Positions 43,499 through 52,838 are shown, counted from the first letter of the stretch. The stretch is DNA of 64,000 nt from Natronoglomus mannanivorans (GCA_025517485.1 JAOPKB010000011.1:62001-126000), one strand, 5' to 3'. Numbers and translations: made by a program. The notes: a model not told the origin generated them from the letters alone.

Positions 43499-44170
43499 AT
43501 GTTCACCGGAATCGTCGAGGAGACGGGCGAGATCCGCCAGCGGACGCGCGACGACGAGGGACTTCGGCTGCGAATCGCCGCCGACGAGGTCGCGGAGGGA
43601 CTGGGCCACGGCCAGAGTATCAGCGTCAGCGGCGTCTGTCTGACCGTCGAGCAGTACGGCCCGGACTGGTTCGAGGTCTTCCTCGCCGACGAAACCGTCT
43701 CGAGAACGTATCTCGGCGACCTCGCGGAGGGAGACGTGGTCAACCTCGAGCGGGCGATGGCCGCGGAGGGCCGGTTCGACGGCCACGTCGTTCAGGGGCA
43801 CGTGGACGCAGTGGCGACGGTGTCGGCGGTCGACTCTATCGGAGAGGACTGGTCGTTCGAGTTCGACCTCCCCGAGGGATACGACCGCTACGTCGTCGAG
43901 AAGGGATCGATCACGCTCGACGGCATCAGCCTCACGGTCGCCGAGCGAGACGGCGCTCGAGTGACCGTCGCGATCATCCCCACGACCTACGAGCTGACGA
44001 CGCTCTCGGCGAAAGAGCCCGGTGATCCGGTCCACCTCGAGGTCGACGTGCTCGCGAAGTACGTCGAGCGACTGCTCGAGGCAGAGACGGACGGAGACGA
44101 ATCGGAAGGGAGCGACGGGGCGGACGGGAACAGTATGGCCAGCGTCGCCGAGTCGTTCGTCGATCGGTAG
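43499..44170 (+). CDS. ribE: Riboflavin synthase, alpha-type (RibE)
   Basis: A 223-residue enzyme that converts two molecules of 6,7-dimethyl-8-ribityllumazine into riboflavin. The N-terminus MFTGIVEETG and the duplicated lumazine-binding repeats are clear: VSGVCLTVEQYGP in the first half and LDGISLTVAERDG in the second, with GHVVQGHVDA between. Most archaea use an unrelated riboflavin synthase, so this bacterial-type version is a haloarchaeal feature known from the group. An acidic tail (DGDESEGSDGADG) of about 35 residues is added. No other rib gene lies nearby. Confidence 0.95.
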   Translation: MFTGIVEETGEIRQRTRDDEGLRLRIAADEVAEGLGHGQSISVSGVCLTVEQYGPDWFEVFLADETVSRTYLGDLAEGDVVNLERAMAAEGRFDGHVVQGHVDAVATVSAVDSIGEDWSFEFDLPEGYDRYVVEKGSITLDGISLTVAERDGARVTVAIIPTTYELTTLSAKEPGDPVHLEVDVLAKYVERLLEAETDGDESEGSDGADGNSMASVAESFVDR

Positions 44171-44172
44171 CG

Positions 44173-45195
44173 CTACCGGTGTGAGGGGTCGAACTCGGTG
44201 CGTTCAGGCGTGATGTCGTCGGCGTCGGCCGTCACTCTGACGTCGCTGTAGGTTCGGCGGTACCGCGATATCTTCCGGTAGAGGTAGAACCCGACGACGA
44301 GGTCGTAGAGGATCACATAGCCGACGAACGCGATCTCGGGACCGATCGCCGGATGGAATCCGGCGATGAGACCGGGGGCCACCTGGACGGTCGCGTTGTA
44401 CGTCGCGTGAAACAGCGAGGCGACGAGCAGTCCCTTGACGACCAGCGGACCGGCGTGTTCGGGGTTGAACTTCGCGAGGCCGAGGTAGTAGCCGGCGATG
44501 GCGGAGTAGATGACGTGACCGGGGCCGACCAGCGCGCGGACGGTCGCGATACCGGTTGCAGCGGTGAACAGCCCCATCCCGGAGTCGAGTTCGGCGAGGG
44601 TGCCGGAGATGTAGATCGCGTTCTCGATCGCGGCGAACCCGAGGCCGGCGACGGCGCCGTAGACCGCGCCGTCGATGACGGCGTCGAACGATTTGCTTCG
44701 GAACGCTAGCACGCGAACCGCGAGGAGTTTGACGCCCTCTTCGATGGGGCCGACGACGAGGTAGAAAAAGAGCAGCGTCCCGATCACGGCGGGCAGCGGT
44801 GACAGGAGGTATCGGCCGATCTCGTTGACGATGCCGGCGAACGTGGCGAAGAGGATCGCGAGCAAGAACGTGGCGACGAGCAGTTTCAGCGGTTCGCTCG
44901 TCGTGATATCGGCGTACCAGATGTACGCGGCCAGTACCAGTGCGGGGACGACTGAGAGCCCGAAGAACACACCCAGAAGCGGTTCGTCGGCGACGAGGAC
45001 GGCGGGCGTAGCCAGCAACGAGAGCGTGATCGCTACCGTCGCGACGAGCACGAGGGTGCGCAGTCCGTAGTTGAGCCCCGCGTACAGCAGGGTCGCGAAA
45101 CGGTCGACGGCCGACCGTGGCTCCCACGTCGAGACGTCGTAGAGATCCACCGAGTCGTCGGCGGACCGTTCGACCGGATCGCGCTGTGGCGCCAT
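44173..45195 (-). CDS. PrsW-type intramembrane metalloprotease
   Basis: A 340-residue membrane protease with about eight hydrophobic helices. Motifs typical of the PrsW/CPBP-related glutamic/metal families are VGPIEEGVKLLAVRVLAF (about residue 153), GFAAIENAIY (about 188), GPGHVIYSAIAGYYLG (about 223) and SLFHATYNATVQ (about 256). Bacterial PrsW cleaves an anti-sigma factor; archaeal substrates are unknown. The stop lies three bases from the convergent riboflavin synthase stop. Confidence 0.88.
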   Translation of the reverse strand: MAPQRDPVERSADDSVDLYDVSTWEPRSAVDRFATLLYAGLNYGLRTLVLVATVAITLSLLATPAVLVADEPLLGVFFGLSVVPALVLAAYIWYADITTSEPLKLLVATFLLAILFATFAGIVNEIGRYLLSPLPAVIGTLLFFYLVVGPIEEGVKLLAVRVLAFRSKSFDAVIDGAVYGAVAGLGFAAIENAIYISGTLAELDSGMGLFTAATGIATVRALVGPGHVIYSAIAGYYLGLAKFNPEHAGPLVVKGLLVASLFHATYNATVQVAPGLIAGFHPAIGPEIAFVGYVILYDLVVGFYLYRKISRYRRTYSDVRVTADADDITPERTEFDPSHR

Positions 45196-45398
45196 ACGGT
45201 GCCGTACGAAGGCGTTCCGGGTAATAGTTCGCCTCTCAGGGAGAGTCTACCGGTCGAACGCGATTCGTACGAACCCGTTTCCGACAGGCCCCCTTTCCTC
45301 CCGAGAACTCGAGTCTCGGTGTTCGACCACTCGAGTCGGCCGACGCGAACCCGACCGAACTCGGTACGCACAAAGCCCTCGCGTTCGAACCCCCTCCT

Positions 45399-45791
45399 AT
45401 GCACTTCGATCAGCGAACGCAACGCGCGCTTCGTTCGGTCGGTCTCGAGACCGACGACCTCCGGGACGCCTCCGAGGCCGTCGTCGACGCAGTCCAGGCC
45501 GACGCCGACGAACTGATGGCGTTTTTCGACGCCCACGAACCCGTCTACTCGGACATGGAGCTGGCCCACAGCACCGCCGAGTTTCCCGAACACACGGTGG
45601 AGTCCCTCGATATCACGACCCACGCCGCGGAGATGCGCGGCTGGCTGCGATTCGACACGTGGGGTGTGTACGTCGAGGACGGGCGGATTCTCGAGAGAGA
45701 CGGCGAGGACCCCGTCCACGTCGAACTGACGCTGGGCCCGACGATCGACGGTCGGGTTCGGTTCGCCCCGGAGCGGGAGATCCTCCGATGA
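45399..45791 (+). CDS. Conserved haloarchaeal protein (DUF7532-like)
   Basis: A 130-residue soluble protein starting MHFDQRTQRALRSVGLETDD. It combines an N-terminal helical part with a strand-rich part (MRGWLRFDTWGVYVEDGRIL; VELTLGPTIDGRVRF). No catalytic motif is seen. It lies 46 bases upstream of the FAU-1-like RNase gene on the same strand, so a role linked to RNA turnover is possible but unproven. Confidence 0.72.
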   Translation: MHFDQRTQRALRSVGLETDDLRDASEAVVDAVQADADELMAFFDAHEPVYSDMELAHSTAEFPEHTVESLDITTHAAEMRGWLRFDTWGVYVEDGRILERDGEDPVHVELTLGPTIDGRVRFAPEREILR

Positions 45792-45837
45792 GCGGCGGGC
45801 CGATCCTCCAGCTGAGCGTCGAGGGGGTGATCGAGTC

Positions 45838-47244
45838 GTGACCACCGCTCGAGTACGCGGAATCTACACGACGGCGATCACCCACCTGCTCGAAGAACAC
45901 GGCGTCGAGGTCGTCCAGGCCTCCGAGCCGATTCGCGAGCGCTTCGACGGCGAGTTCGCGGTCGACCCCGCGGACGTGACGGTCGAGACCACCCGCGACC
46001 GGCAGGGCGTCGGAATCTCGGGGACCCACGAGGGAGTCGACGAGGTCGCCGCCGTCCTCGAGTCACTCGCGATCGACACCTTCCGCTGGGACGCCGACAC
46101 GCCCCGAAGCGCCGTCTTCGACGCCACCGTAGACGAGACGCTCGGCGGCGGCGCAGTCGTCGACCTCGGCGATCGAGGACGGGGCTACCTCTCTTACGAC
46201 GACGCCAACGGCTACGTCGACGACGGAGACTCCTACCGCGTGCAGGTGACCGATCCAACGCCGCCGTGGGACGACGACCGCCCGCGCGTCGAGCCGACGC
46301 TCGAGATCCGCAGCGGCTTGCTCGTCCTCTCGCGCTCGCGCAGCGGCGTGTCGGTGGCGGCCAGCGGCGAGCGCGCGAGCGAACTCGTCGGGATGACCGA
46401 TCTGCTCCCGATCGACCTGCCCGAGGGGTGGGGACTGCGCTGGCAGCGAGCGGCCCTCGAGGCCGATCTGGACGCGATGGGGACGGCCCTCGAGCGGGCG
46501 GTCGAGCGGGCCGAGGAACTCGAGGACGAACTCCCCGCCGAGGAGACGGACACCCCGACCGAACTGGCGATCCCCGAAGCCACGACCTGGCTCTGGTTCG
46601 GCCGCGAGTCCCGGACGGCACTCGACGAGGCTCGTCGAGAAGTCGAGACGACGATGCCCGGACACCACCGGACCAAGGCCGCGACGCGAGCGGCGAGTGC
46701 GGCGGTCGACTTCGTCGAAGCCGTCTGCGATCCCTCGGGCGAGTTCCCCTTCGGCGCCGTCTCCGGCCAGTTCGGCCCCACCTCGGGCGACCGGCTCTCG
46801 ATCGACCACGGCAAACCCGACGGCCGACTGCTCACGCTCGGGACCGGCGACGTCACCGAGTGGGACCCCGACGGGAAGGTCACCCTCGAGCGCCGGATGC
46901 GCGGGGGCGGCAGCTACGACGCGCTCGGCGTCTCCAAGGAAGACGGCGACGTCGCGGTGACGAAGTTCCGGGAGGGCCGGTGGTGGTACCCGACCACCTA
47001 CCGGGGTTCGGAGGGGTCGACGAAGGGCACCTACGTCAATATCTGTACGCCCGTGGAGCTGTTTCCGGACTCCGCGCGGTACGTCGACCTCTACGTGGAC
47101 GTGATTCGCCTGCCCGACGGGACCGTCGAGGTGGTCGACGAGGACGAACTCGAGGCGGCCGTCGCGGACGGGCTGGTTTCGGACGAACTGGCGGAGAAAG
47201 CCCGCAGCGTCGCGAGTGCGGTCGAGCGGGCGCTCTCGAAGTGA
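45838..47244 (+). CDS. FAU-1-type ribonuclease (RNase E/G-like, DUF402 domain)
   Basis: A 468-residue RNA-binding nuclease of the archaeal FAU-1 family, related to the RNase E/G N-terminus. An S1-like part lies at residues about 90-155 (AVVDLGDRGRGYLSYDD), and the C-terminal half contains the DUF402-like domain with RMRGGGSYDALGVSKEDGD, REGRWWYPTTYRGSEG and KGTYVNICTPVELFPD. FAU-1 proteins bind AU-rich RNA and process 5S rRNA precursors in Haloferax. The GTG at 45838 is chosen; it is spaced 46 bases after the DUF7532-like gene. Confidence 0.9.
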   Translation: MTTARVRGIYTTAITHLLEEHGVEVVQASEPIRERFDGEFAVDPADVTVETTRDRQGVGISGTHEGVDEVAAVLESLAIDTFRWDADTPRSAVFDATVDETLGGGAVVDLGDRGRGYLSYDDANGYVDDGDSYRVQVTDPTPPWDDDRPRVEPTLEIRSGLLVLSRSRSGVSVAASGERASELVGMTDLLPIDLPEGWGLRWQRAALEADLDAMGTALERAVERAEELEDELPAEETDTPTELAIPEATTWLWFGRESRTALDEARREVETTMPGHHRTKAATRAASAAVDFVEAVCDPSGEFPFGAVSGQFGPTSGDRLSIDHGKPDGRLLTLGTGDVTEWDPDGKVTLERRMRGGGSYDALGVSKEDGDVAVTKFREGRWWYPTTYRGSEGSTKGTYVNICTPVELFPDSARYVDLYVDVIRLPDGTVEVVDEDELEAAVADGLVSDELAEKARSVASAVERALSK

Positions 47245-47298
47245 CGTTTCGGTGGTACTCGGGCCGTCCCGAACGGCGTCCGCTCGAGTTCGCGAGAC

Positions 47299-47943
47299 CT
47301 ACGCTTCGCGGACGTCGTCGGCGTCCCACCACCGATCGTCGGGATCGACGCCCCACCAGTCGACCGCCCGGTACAGCGCCCACGGGCCGAGCGTCGGCGG
47401 CGGTGTCGAGAACCACGCCGCACCGCGGAGTTCGCCCGCCTGGAGTCCCACGGACCCGCCCTCGTAGGTCGCGTCGAAACTGACCCAGAGCGTGTGCAAG
47501 CAGAGGTCGCGGCCGTCCTCGGGGACGTGACGAACCCGGTAGAGCAGAAACGGCGAGCCGAGACTGACCTCGAGGCCCGTCTCTTCGCGGACTTCGCGGA
47601 CGGTCGCCTGCTCGTAGGTCTCGTCGTCTTCGCGGCCGCCACCCGGGAGACCCCATCGATTTTCGTTCTCGTCGCCCCGATCGACGATCAGCAGGACGTG
47701 CGACCGCTCCTCTCGAGCGTCCGTCGGCATCGAGTCGCTCAGTTCCGGCGCGTCCTCGGGATCGCGGACGATCCACGCGTACCCGCCGCCGGTGTATCCG
47801 TCCTCCCCGCGGGACCGGAGTGTGTCGAACCACTCCGTCGAGTTCGTCTCCTCCCCCTCGAGTACCGACACGTCGCCGTACGCCGATCGCAGGCGTGACA
47901 GCCGCCGCTCGACGGCCTCCCGGTTGATGTGCGTCGTGGACAT
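47299..47943 (-). CDS. Nudix hydrolase
   Basis: A 214-residue pyrophosphohydrolase. The Nudix box is complete at about residue 108: GGGREDDETYEQATVREVREETGLEV contains the Gx5Ex7REUxEExGU pattern. The rest has the usual flanking strands (HVLLIVDRGDENENRWGLPG). An N-terminal helix of about 70 residues precedes it. A T-rich TATA-like stretch (gattttgtc on the minus strand, near 47972) lies about 28 bases upstream of the ATG at 47943, supporting that start. Confidence 0.9.
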   Translation of the reverse strand: MSTTHINREAVERRLSRLRSAYGDVSVLEGEETNSTEWFDTLRSRGEDGYTGGGYAWIVRDPEDAPELSDSMPTDAREERSHVLLIVDRGDENENRWGLPGGGREDDETYEQATVREVREETGLEVSLGSPFLLYRVRHVPEDGRDLCLHTLWVSFDATYEGGSVGLQAGELRGAAWFSTPPPTLGPWALYRAVDWWGVDPDDRWWDADDVREA

Positions 47944-48027
47944 GGATTCGATTCCGACTCGAGGATTCGACAAAATCGTTTCGGGTTCTCCGCGCCGTCT
48001 ACGGCGGAACACCCGGTCGCTCGAGGT

Positions 48028-48324
48028 TCACCACAGCTCTCTCGAAACGTCCTCGCCCTCGAGTTCGAGAGATACGGGCACGTGCGTCTCGTCGTCGAGG
48101 ACGATCTGGAGCCGGTCGTCGTCGATCAGGCGGTCGATCTGGTCGTGAGTGAACGTTCCGTCGCACTCCGCGCCGACGAACGTGACGTAGCGGTCGGTTC
48201 GGTCGACGACGGTCGCCAGCGAGTTCCCGCCGCGGTAGTGGTAGCGGACGGACGTTCCGGGACCGATGGCGTCTGCCGTGACGCGGAGGGCGGTCGAACT
48301 CGAACTCGAGCGGCGTCGGGTCAT
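48028..48324 (-). CDS. Small conserved haloarchaeal protein
   Basis: A 98-residue protein with a basic/Ser-rich start (MTRRRSSSSSTALRVTADAI), then a small strand-rich domain (GTSVRYHYRGGNSLATVVD; RYVTFVGAECDGTFTHDQID). The pattern hints at an SH3-like or Tudor-like barrel, but no family is recognised. It lies about 85 bases upstream of the Nudix gene on the same strand. Confidence 0.6.
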   Translation of the reverse strand: MTRRRSSSSSTALRVTADAIGPGTSVRYHYRGGNSLATVVDRTDRYVTFVGAECDGTFTHDQIDRLIDDDRLQIVLDDETHVPVSLELEGEDVSRELW

Positions 48325-48414
48325 GTCCGGTGACAGTCAGAAGTCGATATAGCTCTTGTGGCACGGCCCGGCGAGCGGCTCTCCGCTGGCGGTTTCGATG
48401 GAGTCACGACCCTG

Positions 48415-48424
48415 TTTCTTATCC
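48415..48424 (+). promoter_or_regulatory. TATA box of the pirin-family gene
   Basis: The element tttcttatcc is 24-33 bases upstream of the ATG at 48448. Confidence 0.55.
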
Positions 48425-48447
48425 CCGCTCGAGCCCGTTTCCCGACT

Positions 48448-49242
48448 ATGAGCACCGACGAGCGACCGACGAAACACTCGATCCGCGACGCGGCAGCCGT
48501 CACCCACGCCGGCGGCATGCAGGCGTCTCGAGCGTTCCCGACGAACACCCACGCCCACCTCGATCCGTTCGTCCTCTTCGAGCGCTTTCACATCGCGCCC
48601 GACCAGGGGTTCGACACCCACCCTCACTCCGGGTTCGAGATTCTGACGTACATGCTCGAGGGCGGGATGGCCCATGGCGACTCGCTGGGCCACGAGTCGA
48701 CGCCGCGCGCCGGCGACGCGATGCGGATCACGACGGGTTCCGGAATTCGCCACTCGGAGTTTCCGGCCGACGGCGCCTGCAGCGGCCTCCAGCTCTGGGT
48801 GAATCTTCCGGCGGATCGCAAGGAGATCGAACCCGCCTACGCCGAGGCCTCGAGCGACCAGTTGCCGACCGAGCAGCGAGCGGACGCGACCGTCACGACC
48901 GTCGTCGGCGAGGGGTCACCGCTCGGCCTCGAGACGGCGATGGAGTACTTGGACGTCACGGTCACCGGGTCAGGATCGGGCTCGGACGAAGGATCCTGGA
49001 CGTGGGACCCGCCCGCCGAGTGGGTCGGGTTCTGTTTCGTCGTGTCCGGGTCGGGGAGAGTTGGTGGAGACGGGAACGGAAACGGAGACGAGGACAGAGA
49101 GACACTCGAGGCGGGCCAGTTCGTCACACTCGAGGGCGGAGACTCCCTGACGCTTTCGACGGACACCGAGTGTCGCGTCGTCGCGGTCGCCGGCGAGCCA
49201 CACGGGCAAGAGATTCACCAGCGCGGGCCGTTCGTCGCGTAG
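48448..49242 (+). CDS. Pirin family cupin protein
   Basis: A 264-residue double-cupin protein. The N-terminal cupin holds the iron site motif FHIAPDQGFDTHPHSGFEIL (His at THPHSGFE) and HGDSLGHEST with a further conserved His, and GSGIRHSEFP. The C-terminal cupin is at about residues 170-255. Pirins act as iron-dependent quercetinases or redox-sensing coregulators; the exact role here is open. A Gly/Asn-rich low-complexity loop (GDGNGNGDEDRE) interrupts the second cupin. Confidence 0.92.
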   Translation: MSTDERPTKHSIRDAAAVTHAGGMQASRAFPTNTHAHLDPFVLFERFHIAPDQGFDTHPHSGFEILTYMLEGGMAHGDSLGHESTPRAGDAMRITTGSGIRHSEFPADGACSGLQLWVNLPADRKEIEPAYAEASSDQLPTEQRADATVTTVVGEGSPLGLETAMEYLDVTVTGSGSGSDEGSWTWDPPAEWVGFCFVVSGSGRVGGDGNGNGDEDRETLEAGQFVTLEGGDSLTLSTDTECRVVAVAGEPHGQEIHQRGPFVA

Positions 49243-49287
49243 CTCGCGACGTTCGTCGAACGCGAAGACCCAATAGAAGAGACGGCG

Positions 49288-50343
49288 TCAGTCCGCGGCG
49301 AGCTTGTCCAGTCCGGCGTTCACGATGTCGTCGCCGTCGACCGACGAGCGCAGACTGTCCATCCCGTCGTCGCGGTCGATGCCGAAGTCCGCGGCGTACA
49401 GTTCGGCGACCCGGTCCAGTTCGTCCTGTGAGAGTTTCGGGACGTCGCTGGCGGCGGCCCACTCGTCGATATCCGCCTTGGTCCGGAACGTCGGCGTCAC
49501 GCTGGCGACCGGGTCGTGAGAGAGCAGCCACGCGATCGAGGCCTGGCCCATCGTTCGCTCGTCATCCCTTTCCAAAAATCGCAACGCCTCGAGTTTCTCC
49601 CAGCCGGTTTCGTACCACGCGTCGGGTCGGAAGCCGCGGTGGTCCCCCTCACCGAGTTCCGTCTCGGGCGTGACCTGTTCGTTGAGGATGCCCGAGGAGT
49701 GTGGGACGCGGGGGATGAGACTCGTCGACGATCCCGTCCGCTCGATGGTCTCGAGGAAGTGGTTGCCGACCTCCTGTTCTAAGACGTTCCAGACGAGTTG
49801 GACGGAGTCGAACTCCTGCTCGATGGCGAAGTCGCCCTCGGCGAGCCAGCCGATCGACGGGCCGAGCGCGAGTCCCGTCGCGCGGATCAGCCCCTCCTCC
49901 TCGAGTTCGTCCAGCAGTTCGAGGACGTCGGGTGTGATCTCGTCGACGTCGGCGTTGTGGAGCTGGAGCACGTCGACGTACTCGACGTCGAGGCGCTCGA
50001 GGCTCTGCTCGACGGCCTCGCGGAGGTAGTCGGGATCCATCTCCTTGGGGAGCTCGCCGTGGCCGGCCTGGGGGTTGTTGTAGAAGTCGTAGCCGACCTT
50101 GGTCGCCAGCGTGACTTCCTCGCGGACGTCCGCGAGGGCCTCGCCGAGCAGTTCCTCGCTGCGGCCGTGGCCGTAGACGTCGCCGGTGTCGATGTAAGTG
50201 ATTCCCTGATCGACGGCGTACTGGACCATCTCGATGGCGTCGTCTTCCGAGCGGTCGCCCCACCAGTCGGTGCCGACGACCCACGCGCCGAAGCCGATCT
50301 CACTGACCTCGACGCCGGAGTCGCCGAGTTCGCGGTAGTGCAT
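49288..50343 (-). CDS. Aldo/keto reductase
   Basis: A 351-residue NAD(P)H-dependent oxidoreductase with a TIM barrel. The N-terminus MHYRELGDSGVEVSEIGFGA and the catalytic tetrad region are clear: GITYIDTGDVYGHG (Asp, Tyr), TKVGYD (Lys) and VDVLQLHNAD (His). RTMGQASIAWLLSHDPVASV near residue 280 lies before the cofactor-binding C-terminal part. The ATG at 50343 gives the family start; the frame is open further upstream. The natural substrate is unknown. Confidence 0.92.
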   Translation of the reverse strand: MHYRELGDSGVEVSEIGFGAWVVGTDWWGDRSEDDAIEMVQYAVDQGITYIDTGDVYGHGRSEELLGEALADVREEVTLATKVGYDFYNNPQAGHGELPKEMDPDYLREAVEQSLERLDVEYVDVLQLHNADVDEITPDVLELLDELEEEGLIRATGLALGPSIGWLAEGDFAIEQEFDSVQLVWNVLEQEVGNHFLETIERTGSSTSLIPRVPHSSGILNEQVTPETELGEGDHRGFRPDAWYETGWEKLEALRFLERDDERTMGQASIAWLLSHDPVASVTPTFRTKADIDEWAAASDVPKLSQDELDRVAELYAADFGIDRDDGMDSLRSSVDGDDIVNAGLDKLAAD

Positions 50344-50595
50344 GTGCCCGGGTTGGGAGCGAGACCACTTAGCGAGTGCGGAACGCTCCCAACAGCTGGG
50401 AACGGTCCCGGGGTCTTCGAGACCGATGCAACCGACAGTAAGAATTATATCCATTGGTAATGGCCATGGGAGTGGGCACTACCGCCTGGTGGAAAACGGT
50501 GGCGATGCCCCGGCTCGAGTCCGTGCCTCTCTCGAGCCTGTGACACCATCGAGTATCGCGTAGAGACGATCAACTGGCTATCAACCCCCAGCCCT

Positions 50596-50623
50596 GAGCG
50601 ACACGGACGTTTTCGTGTCGCTC
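50596..50623. repeat. 10-bp stem hairpin in a 420-base gap
   Basis: The arms gagcgacacg (50596-50605) and cgtgtcgctc (50614-50623) are perfectly complementary around an 8-base loop (gacgtttt). It lies in the gene-free region 50344-50764, about 140 bases upstream of the acetyltransferase ATG. It may be a terminator, a leader structure or a protein-binding site. Confidence 0.6.
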
Positions 50624-50764
50624 ACTTACTCGAGTGACAGTGACAGCTGTGGCGGTGTAAATGCGGATCGAACGAATACCAGAGAGACACTCGTATGCGA
50701 GTCAGTCGGCAAGGGCGACCGCACAACCGAATGCCTATCAAGCCCGCGGCAGTACGGGCACGGT

Positions 50765-51664
50765 ATGACAAAGCGGCACGTCTCGCTCCCGGACGAGGCT
50801 GAAGCCGGTATGCACGCCTTCGTCGAGGAGGTCGATCAGCGGTTGGCTGGCGACGAGGACACCTGTTCGGTTGTCGAAGACGTTCTCATCGATCTCTCGG
50901 GCGATCGAGACGCCTACGAGCGCTGGCAATCGGGCGAGGAGGTCTCGGCCGCCGAACGCGTCCGCCTGCAGAGTTACGACCCCTGTCACACGACCCTCGA
51001 GAGCGAGTACTACGCCGAGAAAGACGAGGAGAAGTTCCGCCGATCCAAGCACCTGCAGTGGCTCTGGCGACAGTTCGACAGCCTGCCCATCGCGGACAAC
51101 GTCGAGTTCGCGTTGCGCTTTCGGCGGATGCTCGCGGACCTCCTCTTCGAGGAGTGTGGAGAGGACTGCCGGTTCTTCAAGGGGATCACGTTCACCTACG
51201 GCCACAACATCACGATCGGTGACAACGCCGTCGTCCACGACGACGTCCACCTCGACGACCGTGGTAAATTGACCATCGGCGACCGGGTCTCGATCTCCGA
51301 CGGCGTACACGTCTACAGTCACGACCACGACGTCGTCGACCAGACCGAAGTCCGCAACTACCACACGATCGTCGAAGACGACGTCCGACTCACCTACGAC
51401 TCGATGGTCCGGGCGGGGAACAAGGTCGGCGAGAACGCCATCGTCGGTGCCCGTGCCATCGTTCAACACGACATTCCCGCCCACCACATCGCCGTCGGCA
51501 TGCCCGCCCAGAGCGTCAAGATCAAACCCGGCTGGGAGGACGCCGCGACACCGCTCGAAGACGCCGGCGTCACTCGCCAGTCCGACCGCCGTCTCGAGTA
51601 CGATCTTCCCGACGAGTTAGAACAGTTCGACGAGTTCCAGCGGGATCTCACGCCGCCGCGCTGA
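50765..51664 (+). CDS. Left-handed beta-helix acyltransferase (maltose/galactoside acetyltransferase-like)
   Basis: A 299-residue protein whose central part (residues about 140-250) is a hexapeptide-repeat helix: GITFTYGHNITIGDNAVVHD, KLTIGDRVSISDGVHVYSHD and GNKVGENAIVGARAIVQHDI. The His in YSHDHDVV is the expected catalytic His. Residues 1-130 form a helical extension found in haloarchaeal relatives. Such enzymes transfer an acetyl group from acetyl-CoA to sugars. The ATG at 50765 (MTKRHVSLPDE) is preferred over an open upstream frame. Confidence 0.87.
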   Translation: MTKRHVSLPDEAEAGMHAFVEEVDQRLAGDEDTCSVVEDVLIDLSGDRDAYERWQSGEEVSAAERVRLQSYDPCHTTLESEYYAEKDEEKFRRSKHLQWLWRQFDSLPIADNVEFALRFRRMLADLLFEECGEDCRFFKGITFTYGHNITIGDNAVVHDDVHLDDRGKLTIGDRVSISDGVHVYSHDHDVVDQTEVRNYHTIVEDDVRLTYDSMVRAGNKVGENAIVGARAIVQHDIPAHHIAVGMPAQSVKIKPGWEDAATPLEDAGVTRQSDRRLEYDLPDELEQFDEFQRDLTPPR

Positions 51665-51740
51665 GTCTCTCTTTTCGAAGCGTTTGGCTGCGAAACGGCA
51701 GGTGAGCGCAGAATAGCCAAGTGGATTGAGAACGTATGAC

Positions 51741-52052
51741 ATGCCGATGGAGCTCTGGAGTTGGCTCGTCGGCTACCTGATCCTGTTCGCCATACTCCAC
51801 CTGTTACTGTACTACTATTACGTTCGCCGTGAGGACGACCGCGCGCCCACATCTCACTCGTTCGCCGACGGGAATCGATCGCCGGCCCAGTACTCCTCGA
51901 GTTCCGACGCCTCCCCCCGATCGACCGAAGAGCCCGACGTGGCACCGGAGATCGACGGCGAGACGATCGACTGTCCGTACTGCGGTGTGGAAAACGAAGC
52001 CGATCAGACGTACACCTACTGTTGGAACTGTGTCTCTACGCTTCGGACCTGA
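51741..52052 (+). CDS. Membrane-anchored zinc-ribbon protein (DUF7577-like)
   Basis: A 103-residue protein with one N-terminal membrane helix (WLVGYLILFAILHLLLYYYY), a Ser/Pro/Asp-rich linker and a C-terminal zinc ribbon (CPYCGVENEAD and CWNC). The layout is a tethered cytoplasmic zinc finger. I match it to DUF7577 from memory. The start MPMELWSW is chosen; an earlier in-frame ATG exists at 51726. Function unknown. Confidence 0.75.
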   Translation: MPMELWSWLVGYLILFAILHLLLYYYYVRREDDRAPTSHSFADGNRSPAQYSSSSDASPRSTEEPDVAPEIDGETIDCPYCGVENEADQTYTYCWNCVSTLRT

Positions 52053-52153
52053 TCGAGCAGGGAGACACTGCAATGTTCGGACGCTCACTTACTGCGCTGG
52101 ACTCCAGCGATCACCGTCGGTTTTCCGCGACCACACTCGAGGCTGTTCGCGGT

Positions 52154-52172
52154 CGGTAATACGGTATTACCG
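52154..52172. promoter_or_regulatory. Perfect palindrome upstream of the HalOD1 gene
   Basis: The 19-base sequence cggtaatacggtattaccg is a perfect inverted repeat around a central g (21 bases counting the outer t/a pair). A degenerate second copy (gtaatacgatcttac) lies at 52196-52210. It is about 98 bases upstream of the HalOD1 ATG and 50-70 bases upstream of its likely TATA box (tttttatc near 52226). It looks like an operator. Confidence 0.6.
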
Positions 52173-52269
52173 ATCACCAGATGAATTGTTTCTACGTAAT
52201 ACGATCTTACTGTACCCAACGAATACGTTTTTATCCTCGAGATGCAGACCCTCGAGTGACGGCAACACT

Positions 52270-52608
52270 ATGCACGGCCAGAACACCGACCCCGCGTCCT
52301 CCGCATCGACTCCGTCCTCGAGTTCGCCAGTCTACCGCGTCTCTCACGACCCCGAGGGGACCGCGACTCTCAGCACGACCGTCGCACACGCCCTCGCCGA
52401 CTGTCTCGGTATCGACGTGACCGAGAGCGCCGCGTACGTCCACGACAGCGTCGACCCCGACGCACTCGACGCCCTCTTTCGGCCACGTCACGACGGCGCT
52501 CCGCGTACCGGCGGTTCGCTTGCCTTCCACGTCCACGACTACTGCGTCACCGTCTTCGGTGACGGCGAGATCGTGATCGAACCGCCGACCGGAACCGGAA
52601 TCCGGTAA
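52270..52608 (+). CDS. HalOD1 output-domain protein
   Basis: A 112-residue protein with a Ser-rich start followed by a HalOD1 domain (residues about 20-105): YRVSHDPEGTATLSTTVAHA at the beginning and FHVHDYCVTVFGDGEIVIEP at the end. HalOD1 is a haloarchaeal output module often attached to receivers; stand-alone versions like this are common and of unknown effect. The ATG at 52270 follows a T-rich box by about 40 bases. Confidence 0.85.
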   Translation: MHGQNTDPASSASTPSSSSPVYRVSHDPEGTATLSTTVAHALADCLGIDVTESAAYVHDSVDPDALDALFRPRHDGAPRTGGSLAFHVHDYCVTVFGDGEIVIEPPTGTGIR

Positions 52609-52838
52609 TCCGACGGCTCTTTTTCTCGTCTCCGTCTTCGGCTTCGTCTTCGTCTTCGGTGTGGTCCTCACACGCGATCCGGATCTCGAGCTCGCCTTCG
52701 CCTTCAATCTCGACCTCGACCTCGACCTCGACTCGAGTTCGACTCCCGGAATCGCTCTACTCGCCGTCTCGCCGTCCCGGACAGGGCTCCGGAGCCGTCC
52801 TCGAACACGATCTCGAAAAGAACCTCGAGCGCCCGCAC
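52609..52838. other. Intergenic stretch with TC-rich simple repeats
   Basis: A T run after the HalOD1 stop (ctctttttctcg) could terminate transcription. It is followed by gtcttcg units (52634-52660) and tcgacc hexamers (52705-52735). No gene is seen. Confidence 0.5.
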
